A DNA stretch of 35,471 nt, from positions 1-35,471 of the forward strand of contig JAGWYK010000021.1 of the NCBI GenBank assembly GCA_018969405.1. Direction: 5' to 3'. The notes under the pieces were generated by a model that saw only the letters and a list, made by a program, of their open reading frames with translations, ran no database searches and had not been told where the DNA came from. Both the position numbers and the translations under genes were made by a program. The DNA comes from Acidobacteriota bacterium (lineage in GTDB: Bacteria; Actinomycetota; Acidimicrobiia; Acidimicrobiales; Acidimicrobilacustridaceae). This document shows, one piece after another, positions 8,183 through 16,325 of this stretch (its first letter is position 1; every line of letters starts with the position of its first letter).

Positions 8183-9919
8183 ATGGCGATGTCGTCGACC
8201 GGAGGGGATGGACCCCGACCGGCGTGGGTGACGTTGGGGCCCCGCCTGCGGGCCCCGGTCGGTCCCACCTCGCGCTGGACCGCGCTGCTGATGTTCTGGA
8301 TGTCGCTGTATCCCACCCTGCTGCCGCGGTCGCCGGCGATCCAGGGTGTCGTCTCGGCGCTGTGCACCACGATCGGACTGGCCATCGGCGCGCTCATCGC
8401 ATGGATCGCTCGACGGGCCCTCGCTGCGCTGCATCGATCGGTGCCGGGCCTGCTCGGTCGGCACGCTCGCCGAGTGTTCCGGGTCTCGGTGCTGCTCACC
8501 GTGATCGCCGGCGCCCCGATGTGGGTGTCCACGCAGAACGAGCAACGTCGCCTCGTCGGCATGGATGTCCTCGCCTGGCCCGAGTACCTGGTGGCCGTCG
8601 TGGTCACCGTGGCGGTCGGTGCACTGCTGTTCCTGCTCGGTCGACTCGTGGCCCAGCTGCTCCGGAGGATCGACCGGGCGGTGGCCTCGGCGCTGCCGGC
8701 GCCGCTGGCCGCCCTCGGTGGTGCGCTCGTGGTCGCCACGCTCGTGGTGACCTTCGCCCAGCGCGTGGTGTTCGACACCTTCGTCAGTTGGGCCGACAGC
8801 ACCTACGGCGCCGTCGACGACGGCACACCGCCGGACATCGAACAGCCGACCTCACCGTTGCGGTCGGGTGGTCCCGGGTCGCTCGTGCCCTGGGACACCC
8901 TCGGGTACGAGGGCCGCAACTTCACCGGCGGTGGTCCCACCGTGGCCGATCTCGAGGCGTTCGCCCAGGAGGGCGCCGTGGTGCGCGAACCCATCCGGGT
9001 CTACGTCGGGCTGAGGTCCGTCGACGACGGTGTCGACGATGCCGCCGCGGCCGAGGCGCAGCTGGCGGTGGATGAGCTCGAACGCACCGGGGCCTTCCAG
9101 CGTCGGAATCTCGTGATCGCCACCGTCACCGGCACCGGGTGGGTCGACCCGGTGTCGGCCGCGGCGTTCGAGTACATGCACAACGGGGACTCCGCCATCG
9201 TCGCCACCCAGTACTCCTATCTGCCGAGCTGGATCTCCTTCCTGGTGGATCTCGACCGGGCGGCGGCCAACGGACGGGCCCTGGTGGCGGCGGTCACCCA
9301 GCGCTGGTCGGAACTTCCCGTCGATGCACGCCCGGAACTGTTCGTGTTCGGTGAGAGTCTCGGATCCTTCGGGTCGGAGAAGGCGTTCGCCAGTGTCGAT
9401 GCCGAACTGTCGGTGGGTGCCGCCACCCGGGACGCCGTCGGGGTGCTGTGGTCGGGGCCGACCTTCGCCAACCCCATCTGGCATCAGATCCTCGATGCTC
9501 GCGACGCCGGCTCACCGGTGTGGCATCCCGAGTTCGGCGGCGGTGAGCGGGTCTCGACCCTCGGCATCCCCGGCTCGGCACCGATCACCGGTCGCCTCTC
9601 CCCCGAGCATCACATCACCTACCTCACCCATCCCTCCGATCCGGTCACCTGGGCCGGGGTCGATGCGCTGTGGTCGAGACCGGCGTGGATGGACCGCCCC
9701 ACCGGCTACGACGTGCCGGCCCATCCCGTGTGGTTCCCGGTGGTCACCTTCGTGCAGGAGATCTTCGATCTCATGGCCGGCTTCAGTGCTCCGCCCGGGC
9801 ATGGTCACAACTACGACCCCGACCAGGCGAACGGGTGGGCGTCGATCTCGGCGCCGCCGGGCTGGACCTCCGCCGACACCGTCCGTCTCGATCGACTCCT
9901 GAATCCACCGCCGGGATGA
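8183..9919 (+). CDS. Membrane alpha/beta-hydrolase (Abhydrolase_9 family)
   Basis: A 578-residue protein with a hydrophobic N-terminal part of roughly four membrane segments (about residues 32-75, 100-115, 135-160 and 172-200) and a large C-terminal alpha/beta-hydrolase domain. The nucleophile elbow GESLGS is at 390-395 with Ser392, and a C-terminal histidine region (GHGHNYDP) is visible. This is the architecture of the actinobacterial Abhydrolase_9 family (formerly DUF2319), membrane-anchored putative esterases of unknown substrate. The ribosome-binding site GAGGG is at 8174-8178. Its stop overlaps the start of the CPBP gene (ATGA, 9916-9919). Both are membrane proteins set in a run of soluble catabolic enzymes, so they may form an independent functional pair. 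Confidence 0.88.
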   Translation: MAMSSTGGDGPRPAWVTLGPRLRAPVGPTSRWTALLMFWMSLYPTLLPRSPAIQGVVSALCTTIGLAIGALIAWIARRALAALHRSVPGLLGRHARRVFRVSVLLTVIAGAPMWVSTQNEQRRLVGMDVLAWPEYLVAVVVTVAVGALLFLLGRLVAQLLRRIDRAVASALPAPLAALGGALVVATLVVTFAQRVVFDTFVSWADSTYGAVDDGTPPDIEQPTSPLRSGGPGSLVPWDTLGYEGRNFTGGGPTVADLEAFAQEGAVVREPIRVYVGLRSVDDGVDDAAAAEAQLAVDELERTGAFQRRNLVIATVTGTGWVDPVSAAAFEYMHNGDSAIVATQYSYLPSWISFLVDLDRAAANGRALVAAVTQRWSELPVDARPELFVFGESLGSFGSEKAFASVDAELSVGAATRDAVGVLWSGPTFANPIWHQILDARDAGSPVWHPEFGGGERVSTLGIPGSAPITGRLSPEHHITYLTHPSDPVTWAGVDALWSRPAWMDRPTGYDVPAHPVWFPVVTFVQEIFDLMAGFSAPPGHGHNYDPDQANGWASISAPPGWTSADTVRLDRLLNPPPG

Positions 9920-10647
9920 CCCCCACCTCACCGGACCACCCGATCCCGATGTCGCCGGCGGTCCTGTCACGCCTCCTCGGCGGCAGCGTCCTGGTGCTCA
10001 TGATCTTCACGCTGGCCCGTGCCGCGGGACTGTTCGGCGAGCTGTCCGACACGGTGCTGGTGGTGCTGGCGCTGGTGGTCACCGGGGTGGCGCTGCGGGT
10101 GGGCATGACCCGAGCCCAGCTCGGTCTCGGACGTGATGCCATCGGCAGCGGTGTCCGCTTCGGGCTCGCAGCCTCCGCCCTCGTGCTGGTCGTGGTGGTG
10201 ATCGGCGCGTGCATCCCCGCCACCTCCTCGTTCATGGACGACGCCAGGGTCCATGTCGGTGTCGGTGGTCTCGCCCGGGAACTGCTGCTGTCGATCCTGA
10301 TCGGCACCGTCCTGCCCGAGGAACTGCTCTTCCGGGGGGTGATCCTCGGCAGCGCCATGGAGCGGTGGGGTCGGTGGCGCGGCGTGGCGGCCTCATCGGC
10401 ACTGTTCTCGTTGTGGCACATCGCCCCGACGCTGGCCACCTCGGGTGGCAACGCCGAGCTCTCCACGGCCACGACCACGGCGCTCGGCCGCCTCGGGCTG
10501 GTGGCGGCGGCCATGGCGAGCACCTTCGTGGCCGGAGTGGTGTTCGCCTGGCTGCGGGTGCGATCGCGCAGTCTGGTGGCCCCGATCCTCGCCCACCTCG
10601 CCACCAACGGGGTGGCCTTCACCGTGGCCTGGTTCGTCGCCGGCTGA
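9916..10647 (+). CDS. CPBP family intramembrane metalloprotease-like protein
   Basis: A 243-residue multi-pass membrane protein. It carries the three conserved motifs of the CPBP (CAAX protease and bacteriocin-processing, Abi) family: EELLFRG (EExxxR), FSLWH (FxxxH) and HLATN (HxxxN), in the right order in the C-terminal half. These polar residues form the intramembrane metal-dependent protease site. The ATG overlaps the stop of the Abhydrolase_9 gene, so the two are translationally coupled and presumably made in equal amounts. The target is unknown; acting on its membrane neighbour is possible but untested. Confidence 0.88.
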   Translation: MTPTSPDHPIPMSPAVLSRLLGGSVLVLMIFTLARAAGLFGELSDTVLVVLALVVTGVALRVGMTRAQLGLGRDAIGSGVRFGLAASALVLVVVVIGACIPATSSFMDDARVHVGVGGLARELLLSILIGTVLPEELLFRGVILGSAMERWGRWRGVAASSALFSLWHIAPTLATSGGNAELSTATTTALGRLGLVAAAMASTFVAGVVFAWLRVRSRSLVAPILAHLATNGVAFTVAWFVAG

Positions 10648-10708
10648 GCGGGTCGCTGCGATTCGGCCCGATCCCGCTCGGTGGGTGAGAATGACGGCCG
10701 CTCGCCGC

Positions 10709-10742
10709 AGGAGGAGACCCCCACGTGAGGCACATCCGATGA
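10709..10742 (+). other. Five-codon leader ORF with strong ribosome-binding site, overlapping the next start
   Basis: AGGAGGAG at 10709-10716 is the best Shine-Dalgarno sequence in this gap, but it is 22 nt from the ATG of the dehydrogenase gene. It is correctly spaced (8 nt) for a GTG at 10725 that opens a five-codon reading frame (GTG AGG CAC ATC CGA) ending in TGA at 10740-10742. That stop overlaps the dehydrogenase ATG (10739) as ATGA. This may be a micro-ORF that feeds ribosomes into the dehydrogenase gene by coupling. A weaker motif (TGAGG, 10726-10730) could also serve the ATG directly. Confidence 0.4.
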
Positions 10743-11764
10743 CCGTCGATCTCGGTCTGTCCACCGATCAGGAAGCCATCGCCGACCTCTTCGGCGGCTT
10801 CTTCGCCAAGGAATCGCCGACCACCGTCGCCCGCGCCGCCGAGCCCTTCGGCTTCGACGCCGGGCTGTGGGCCAAGCTCGTCGAACTCGGAGCGCCGGGC
10901 ATGGGCAGTCCCGTCGGGATCGGTGGGGGCGGCGCCTCGCTGTCCGATCTCGTCGTGGTCGCCGAGGCCCTCGGCCGGGCCATCGCGCCGGTGCCGCTCA
11001 TCGAGCATCTCGCCGCCGCGCTGCTGCTGACCGATGCCGATGTCGTCGCCGGGGAGGCCATCGCCACCGTGGCGGTCCGACCGACCGACGCCGATGGTCT
11101 CTGGCGGCTCGTACCGGCCGGAGCGGTCGCCGATGTCGTCGTCGGCGTCGACGGGGACGAGCTCGTGGCCGTCCGCTCCGAACCCCCGATGGTGGCCCCC
11201 CGCAACCATGCCGCGGCGCCCCTCGCCGATCGTTCGGCTCGCACCGGCCAGCGCACCGTCCTCGGTCCCGCCGTCGAGTTCGTCCCCGTGCTCGATCGAT
11301 GGAAGGTCCTGACCTCCGCGGCGCTGGTGGGCATCGCCGATGCCGCCATGGCCCTCGGCGTCCAGTACGTCATGGACCGGCAGCAGTTCGGCGTGCCGAT
11401 CGGCTCGTTCCAGGCCGTGCAGCACGGACTCGCCGATCTTCCGGTCATGATCGACGGCGGTCGTCTGCTCACCCACAAGGCGGCCTGGGCCATCGACAGC
11501 GGCGAGGTCGGCATCAACGACTGGGCGCTCAACGACATCACCGACGGCAGCACGCTCGCCTCCATGGCCTATGTGTTCACCACCGACGGTGCTGCGCTCG
11601 CCACCGATCGATCGCTGCACTACCACGGCGGCTACGGCTTCTCCGAGGAGTACGACATCCAGCTCTACTACCGGCGGGCGCGTGGTTGGTCGCTCGTGCT
11701 CGACGATCCCTCGGTGGAGTGCCTCGCGCTCGCCGATCGACTCTTCGGTGCCCGGGAGGCCTGA
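10739..11764 (+). CDS. Acyl-CoA dehydrogenase family protein, small subunit of a pair
   Basis: A 341-residue acyl-CoA dehydrogenase-fold protein, shorter than the usual 380-400. The middle beta domain is reduced and the usual FAD/substrate signature of that domain is absent. The C-terminal helical domain is recognisable (DRQQFGVPIGSFQAVQH, then HGGYGFSEEYDIQ). No glutamate is seen at either known catalytic-base position. Short, degenerate dehydrogenases next to full-length ones are known from actinobacterial steroid catabolism (FadE26/27, FadE28/29), where the two form an alpha2-beta2 complex with half the active sites. The next gene, 1 bp downstream, is the full-length partner. The ATG overlaps the stop of a tiny leader ORF. 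Confidence 0.88.
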   Translation: MTVDLGLSTDQEAIADLFGGFFAKESPTTVARAAEPFGFDAGLWAKLVELGAPGMGSPVGIGGGGASLSDLVVVAEALGRAIAPVPLIEHLAAALLLTDADVVAGEAIATVAVRPTDADGLWRLVPAGAVADVVVGVDGDELVAVRSEPPMVAPRNHAAAPLADRSARTGQRTVLGPAVEFVPVLDRWKVLTSAALVGIADAAMALGVQYVMDRQQFGVPIGSFQAVQHGLADLPVMIDGGRLLTHKAAWAIDSGEVGINDWALNDITDGSTLASMAYVFTTDGAALATDRSLHYHGGYGFSEEYDIQLYYRRARGWSLVLDDPSVECLALADRLFGAREA

Positions 11765-11765
11765 G

Positions 11766-12908
11766 ATGGATTTCTCACTCTCGACCGAGACCCTCGAGTT
11801 CCGTCGCACCATCCGCGACATCGTCCAGCGCACCGTGACCCCCGAGGTCATCGATCGCATGCACACCACCGGCACCTTCGCCTCGCCCGAGCTCAATGCG
11901 GAGCTCGGTCGTCACGGCTTCCTCGAACGGGCCGTGCCCGGTCTGGGCAAGGGCGATCCCATCGAGCTGTGGGTGCTGTTCAACGAGCTCGAGAAGGCCG
12001 GCGCCCCCTATGACGGTCCGGCGGTGGCGCTGATGATCGCCGGGGTGGTCAACGCCCTCGGCACCGACGAGCAGAAGGCCCGCATCCTCCCCTCGATCAT
12101 CTCGGGGGAGGCGATGGTGGCCATGGGCTACTCCGAGGCCGACTACGGCTCCGATGTGGCCTCCATCAAGACCCGCGCCGTCAAGGACGGCGACGAGTGG
12201 GTGATCAACGGCTCCAAGATGTGGACCACCATGGCCCAGGCGGCCCGCTGGCTCATCCTGCTCACCCGCACCGATCCCGACCTGCCCAAGCACAAGGGAC
12301 TCACCATGTTCCTGCTGCCGATGGACACCCCGGGCATCACGGTGGAGCCGGTGCACACCCTCGGCACGGAGGTCACCAACGCCACCTACTTCGATGACGT
12401 CCGCGTGGGCGACGAGGCCGTGCTCGGCGGCGTGAACAACGGCTGGCGCACCATGACCACCGTGCTGGCGTTCGAACGCGGTGTCATGGGCGGTTCCAAC
12501 GCCGCGGTCCCGCTTCTGCGGCACTTCCACGACTGGGCCGCCGCCGAGGGGCTGCTGGCCAACGACGTGGTGCGCGAGCGACTGGCCCGATCGGTCATCG
12601 ACATGCAGGTGGCCGCGCTGCTCACCCAGCGCTCGGCCTGGATCGCCGCCTCGGGGGGCATGCCCGGACTCGAGGGCTCGATGACCAAGGTGTTCGCCGC
12701 CGAGGCCTATCAGCGGATCTCGCGCTGGTGCCAGCAGATGGCCGGTCCCGCCGGACTGCTGCAGTTCCATGAGGCGGGCGCGGCGGGGGAGGGCTTCGTC
12801 GAGTACGACGCCCGGCACTCCCCGGTGGTCACCATCTACGGCGGCACCACCGAGATCAACCGCAACAACATCGCCGAGCGTCATCTCGGTCTGCCCAAGT
12901 CGCGCTGA
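11766..12908 (+). CDS. Acyl-CoA dehydrogenase, large subunit of a pair
   Basis: A 380-residue acyl-CoA dehydrogenase that should introduce an alpha,beta double bond into an acyl-CoA using FAD. The flavin/substrate signature MGYSEADYGSD is at about 120-130, followed by KMWTTMAQAA and the C-terminal YGGTTEINRNNIAERHLGL. The MCAD-type base position before GT is Gly (YGGT). A Glu in AFERG (Glu237) occupies the alternative position used in isovaleryl-CoA and steroid dehydrogenases, so it is the likely base. GGGAGG at 11754-11759 is the ribosome-binding site, and only one base separates it from the small-subunit gene. The pair probably acts as one heteromeric enzyme. Confidence 0.92.
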   Translation: MDFSLSTETLEFRRTIRDIVQRTVTPEVIDRMHTTGTFASPELNAELGRHGFLERAVPGLGKGDPIELWVLFNELEKAGAPYDGPAVALMIAGVVNALGTDEQKARILPSIISGEAMVAMGYSEADYGSDVASIKTRAVKDGDEWVINGSKMWTTMAQAARWLILLTRTDPDLPKHKGLTMFLLPMDTPGITVEPVHTLGTEVTNATYFDDVRVGDEAVLGGVNNGWRTMTTVLAFERGVMGGSNAAVPLLRHFHDWAAAEGLLANDVVRERLARSVIDMQVAALLTQRSAWIAASGGMPGLEGSMTKVFAAEAYQRISRWCQQMAGPAGLLQFHEAGAAGEGFVEYDARHSPVVTIYGGTTEINRNNIAERHLGLPKSR

Positions 12909-12947
12909 GGCCTCGGTCCCGAGGGCTGTGCCGGGTCGCGCCGAGAG

Positions 12948-12961
12948 GCGGGCCGGCCCGC
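12948..12961. other. 14-bp perfect palindrome upstream of the amidohydrolase promoter
   Basis: GCGGGCCGGCCCGC reads identically on both strands. It lies between the end of the dehydrogenase gene (12908) and the promoter at 12981. It could fold as a short hairpin with a CCGG loop, but there is no T-run. In such GC-rich DNA its significance is limited. Confidence 0.3.
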
Positions 12962-12980
12962 TCGATGTCCTCTGCGCTCG

Positions 12981-13009
12981 TTGACCGGCCTCTGTAACAG
13001 CGATACGGT
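12981..13009 (+). promoter_or_regulatory. Strong sigma-70-type promoter for the amidohydrolase/TetR operon
   Basis: TTGACC (12981-12986) and TACGGT (13004-13009) are separated by exactly 17 bp. This is the best vegetative promoter match in the window and fits the actinobacterial -10 pattern TAnnnT. The spacer holds a small dyad, CTGTAACAG (12992-13000), in a place where a repressor would block RNA polymerase. Transcription should start near 13016, giving a leader of about 80 nt before the ATG at 13098. The 189-bp gap 12909-13097 holds nothing else that is clear. Confidence 0.6.
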
Positions 13010-13097
13010 GCGATCGTCGCGATGGGTCCTCGGGATCCATCCGGTGATCCGTCGGGGGGCTCGACGGAGACCATCGCACGAGCATCGAGGGGGAGTC

Positions 13098-14348
13098 ATG
13101 GGAACGGTCGGTTCCGGCGCCGAGGAACGCTATGTCGTCATCTCCGCCGACGGGCACGCGGGCGGGAACATCCCCGACTACCGCCCGTATCTCGAGGCGA
13201 AGTGGCATGACGAGTTCGACGAGTGGGCGGCCTCCTACGAGAATCCCTACGACGATCTCGAGGGTGATCTCGGCGGTCGCAACTGGGACTCCGCCCGCCG
13301 GCTCGCCGACCTGGAGGCCGACGGCGTCGTCGCCGAGGTGATCTATCCGAACACCATCCCGCCCTTCTATCCGAAGACCTCGCTCACCGCGCAGCCCCCG
13401 GCGCTCACCGCAGCCGACGCCGAGCGCCGCTGGGCCGGACTCAAGGCCCACAACCGATGGTTGGTCGACTTCTGCAACGACGCCCCCGGTCGTCGGGCCG
13501 GCGTGGTGCAGATCAACCTGCTCGACATCCCCGGGTCCATCGACGAGATGCGTCGGGCCCGCGACAACGGTCTGTTCGGCGGGGTCCTGCTGCCGGGCAC
13601 GCCTCCGGGTCTCGGCGTTCCCCAGCTCCATGATCCCTGTTACGAGCCGCTGTGGCAGGCCTGCGACGAGCTGCAGATGCCGGTGAACCATCACACCGGT
13701 TCCGCCGCACCGCCGATGGGTCCCACCCCCGAGGACACCATCATGTTCCTGCTCGAGGTGTCCTGGTACGCCCATCGGGCTCTGTATCAACTGATGATCG
13801 GTGGCGCCCTCGAGCGCCATCCCGACATGCAGCTGGTGTTCACCGAGCAGGGCACGGCCTGGGTGCCCGATGAACTCACCCGTCTCGACTACTTCTTCGC
13901 CCGTCTGGGCTCCGGCGACGGTTCCCAGGAGTCGGTGTGGGGGGCGGAGGTCATGGATCGACTCACCCTCACCCCGAGCGAGTACTGGGCTCGCCAGTGC
14001 CATCTCGGGGCCAGTTTCATCCGCCAGTACGAGGTGGGGTTCCGCGACCGCGTCGGCACCCATCGCATCATGTGGGGCTGCGACTACCCGCATCTCGAGG
14101 CCAGCACGCCGTACTCCCGCGAGCAGCTTCGCTTCGCCTTCGAGGGAGTGACCAAGGACGAGATCGAGATGATGACCTGCGACAACGCCGCTGCGCTCTA
14201 CGGCTTCGATGTCGATGCACTGCGGCCGATCGCGGCGCGGGTCGGTCCACTGGTGTCCGAGATCGCCACACCCCTCGAGCCGCGCACGCTGGCTCGTGAG
14301 GCCATCAAGAGCCCGGGCTTCATGGGCTACGAGTTCGCAACCGAGTAA
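13098..14348 (+). CDS. Amidohydrolase-2 family protein, first of a tandem pair
   Basis: A 416-residue metal-dependent amidohydrolase/decarboxylase-type TIM barrel. It begins with ISADGHAGG (Asp18-x-His20 metal motif), continues with VNHHTGS in the middle and ends with GCDYPHLE, the conserved metal-site Asp and His. The start is fixed by GAGGGGGAG (13087-13095) directly upstream. It is clearly paralogous to the next gene: both open with a (V/L)I(S/A)AD(G/S)HAG motif and share a YRPYLE(A/T)K segment. Substrates in this subgroup are not established. A good promoter lies at 12981-13009, so this gene heads the operon that continues to the TetR gene. Confidence 0.9.
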   Translation: MGTVGSGAEERYVVISADGHAGGNIPDYRPYLEAKWHDEFDEWAASYENPYDDLEGDLGGRNWDSARRLADLEADGVVAEVIYPNTIPPFYPKTSLTAQPPALTAADAERRWAGLKAHNRWLVDFCNDAPGRRAGVVQINLLDIPGSIDEMRRARDNGLFGGVLLPGTPPGLGVPQLHDPCYEPLWQACDELQMPVNHHTGSAAPPMGPTPEDTIMFLLEVSWYAHRALYQLMIGGALERHPDMQLVFTEQGTAWVPDELTRLDYFFARLGSGDGSQESVWGAEVMDRLTLTPSEYWARQCHLGASFIRQYEVGFRDRVGTHRIMWGCDYPHLEASTPYSREQLRFAFEGVTKDEIEMMTCDNAAALYGFDVDALRPIAARVGPLVSEIATPLEPRTLAREAIKSPGFMGYEFATE

Positions 14349-14358
14349 GGAGTTCACC

Positions 14359-15660
14359 ATGGAATTCGCCGACAACGATCCGTACCTCATCATCGCCGCC
14401 GACAGTCATGCCGGTCTGCCCACCGCGCAGTACCGGCCCTATCTCGAGACGAAGTACCACGAGCAGTTCGACCAGTTCCTCGCCGAGCAGCATGAGCTCA
14501 TCGAGGCCTCGAACCGGCTCGGCGTGCGCGACGACAACTACGCCAAGAAGTGGTACGAGGAGCACGACGAGGAGCTCGCGGGCGGGTGGGACGCCATCAA
14601 GCGCGACCAGACCCTCGACGCCGACGGTGTGGCCGGTGAGGTCGTCTATCCCGACGCGGACGCCGTCGAGAGTCGCACGGCGGTGCCGTTCGGCGCCGGT
14701 CTCGGGCTCTCAGGTGATCTCGACCCCGAACTCGGCCTCGCTGGGGCCAAGGCCCACAACCGCTGGCTGGCCGATCTCTGCTCGGTGAGTCCCGAACGGC
14801 GCTGCGGGGTGGCGCTGGTGCCCATCACCGGTCCCGTCGAGGACGCCCTCGCCGAGATCACCTGGGCCAAGGAGCACGGCCTCGGCGCCGTGATGATCCC
14901 GGCCCGCTGGTGCAACCAGCTGCCGTACCACGAGCGTCGCTACGACCCCATCTGGGCATTGTGCGAGGAGTACGACATGCCCATCGTCACCCACTCGGGA
15001 TCAGCGCCGCGCGAGGAGTACGGCGATCTGCTCGGCATCTACGTCACCGAGGTGACCTGGTGGCCGGCGCGGCCCATGTGGTTCATGCTGTGGTCGGGAG
15101 TGTTCGAGCGCTATCCGAAGCTCAAGTTCTGCGCCACCGAGGGCGGCTGCTGGTGGCTGCCGCAGCTGCTGTGGTTCTGGGACCGTCTCTGGCTCGGCCA
15201 GAAGGGGTCCGACAAGCTCAAGGCGGGTGCCTTCAGCGGCATGGTCGAGATGCTCCCGAGCGAGTACATCGATCGCAACTGCTTCACCGGTCTCGCCAAC
15301 GTGAAGCGTCGCGAGATGGGGCAGCGCTACGAGATCGGCATCGGCAACATGCTCTGGGGCACCGACTTCCCCCATCCCGAAGGAACCTGGCCCAACACCC
15401 ATGAGTGGCTGAAGAAGACCTTCTACGACATCCCGATCGACGAGTCCCGCGTCATGCTCGGTCTCAGCGCCGGCGAGGCGTTCGGGTTCGACATGGAGGC
15501 GCTGCGGAGGATCTCCGACAAGATCGGCCCCACCCCGACCGACCTCGGTCAGCTGGGCGAGGGTCGCACCGCACAGGATCTCGTCGATCGATGGGCGCCG
15601 GTCAAGGAGATCGGACGTCACTGGCTCACCGGCCACGATTTCCCGCTCATCCCTCAGTGA
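14359..15660 (+). CDS. Amidohydrolase-2 family protein, second of a tandem pair
   Basis: A 433-residue paralogue of the preceding gene. It carries the IIAADSHAG N-terminal motif (Asp15-x-His17), THSGSAPRE in the middle and WGTDFPHPEGTW with the C-terminal metal ligands. Relative to its neighbour it has an insertion rich in charged residues around 45-75. The ribosome-binding site AAGGAG overlaps the upstream stop codon (14347-14352), and only 10 bp separate the genes, so they are expressed together. The two products could form a heteromer or act on successive substrates; the sequence does not decide between these. Confidence 0.9.
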   Translation: MEFADNDPYLIIAADSHAGLPTAQYRPYLETKYHEQFDQFLAEQHELIEASNRLGVRDDNYAKKWYEEHDEELAGGWDAIKRDQTLDADGVAGEVVYPDADAVESRTAVPFGAGLGLSGDLDPELGLAGAKAHNRWLADLCSVSPERRCGVALVPITGPVEDALAEITWAKEHGLGAVMIPARWCNQLPYHERRYDPIWALCEEYDMPIVTHSGSAPREEYGDLLGIYVTEVTWWPARPMWFMLWSGVFERYPKLKFCATEGGCWWLPQLLWFWDRLWLGQKGSDKLKAGAFSGMVEMLPSEYIDRNCFTGLANVKRREMGQRYEIGIGNMLWGTDFPHPEGTWPNTHEWLKKTFYDIPIDESRVMLGLSAGEAFGFDMEALRRISDKIGPTPTDLGQLGEGRTAQDLVDRWAPVKEIGRHWLTGHDFPLIPQ

Positions 15661-15667
15661 TCCACTG

Positions 15668-16306
15668 ATGGCCACCGCCACCCGTGCCGTCGCCGGAGCG
15701 TCCCGATCCTCATCGGTGACCGCAGAGGATGTCCTGCGCGCCGCCGGACACATCGTCGAGACCCGGGGCATCGACGCGCTCACCATGCGCGGCCTCGCCG
15801 AGGATCTCGGAGTGGCCGTCACCTCGATCTACTGGCATGTCGGCAACCGTGATGCCCTGCTCGACGGGCTCGTCGACCGACTCCTGGACCGCATGGAGAC
15901 GCTGGTCGCCGACGGCGTGACACCGGCGGCCCGGATCGCCTCACTGGCCCGCCAGCTGCGACGCACGTTGCTCGACCGTCAGCATCTCGTGGCGCTCGCC
16001 CATGAGCGCGGCCGCGCGCCGGCGATGTTCCTGCCGGTGCAGCGGGCCATGGCCACCGAGCTCGCCTCCGCCGGGGTGGACGGGCCCGATGCCGCGCTGG
16101 CGCTGCGAAGTCTGCAGGTCCACGTCATCTCCTCGGTGCTCATGGAACGCGCCGGCTCCCGCAGCTCCGTGCGCAGCGGCCCCGACACCGCATCTCCCGA
16201 TCACCCCGACCGCGACCTGATCGCCACACCCAGCAATCCCGCCGACTACGCCACGGTGTTCGAGTTCGGACTCGACGCGCTGCTGCGGCGGATCATGGAA
16301 CCCTGA
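15668..16306 (+). CDS. TetR-family transcriptional regulator
   Basis: A 212-residue regulator. The N-terminal helix-turn-helix is clear: ALTMRGLAEDLGV followed by SIYWHVGNRDALL (about residues 37-65), the TetR signature ending in Y-WHV-N---L. The C-terminal ligand-binding domain is variable, as usual. It starts 7 bp after the second tandem amidohydrolase and 19 bp before the kinase-like gene, so it is co-transcribed with both. It is the only transcription factor gene in the window, which makes it the first candidate to bind the CTGACG-N3-CGTCAG dyads in front of the amidohydrolases at 3347 and 32047, and perhaps the dyad inside its own operon promoter. That link is inference. Confidence 0.92.
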   Translation: MATATRAVAGASRSSSVTAEDVLRAAGHIVETRGIDALTMRGLAEDLGVAVTSIYWHVGNRDALLDGLVDRLLDRMETLVADGVTPAARIASLARQLRRTLLDRQHLVALAHERGRAPAMFLPVQRAMATELASAGVDGPDAALALRSLQVHVISSVLMERAGSRSSVRSGPDTASPDHPDRDLIATPSNPADYATVFEFGLDALLRRIMEP

Positions 16307-16325
16307 AAGGCAGGAACCGACAGTC

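Noticed and set aside
12981-13097. Extending the first tandem amidohydrolase to an upstream ATG at 12981
   Set aside because: The extra residues would be translated from the TTGACC/TACGGT promoter and show no homology. A strong ribosome-binding site marks 13098 instead.
11775-14393. An 872-codon open frame on the minus strand
   Set aside because: It spans the large dehydrogenase gene, the gap and the first tandem amidohydrolase on the other strand. Its translation is low-complexity (rich in G, H, R, V) with no domain. It is a by-product of high GC.
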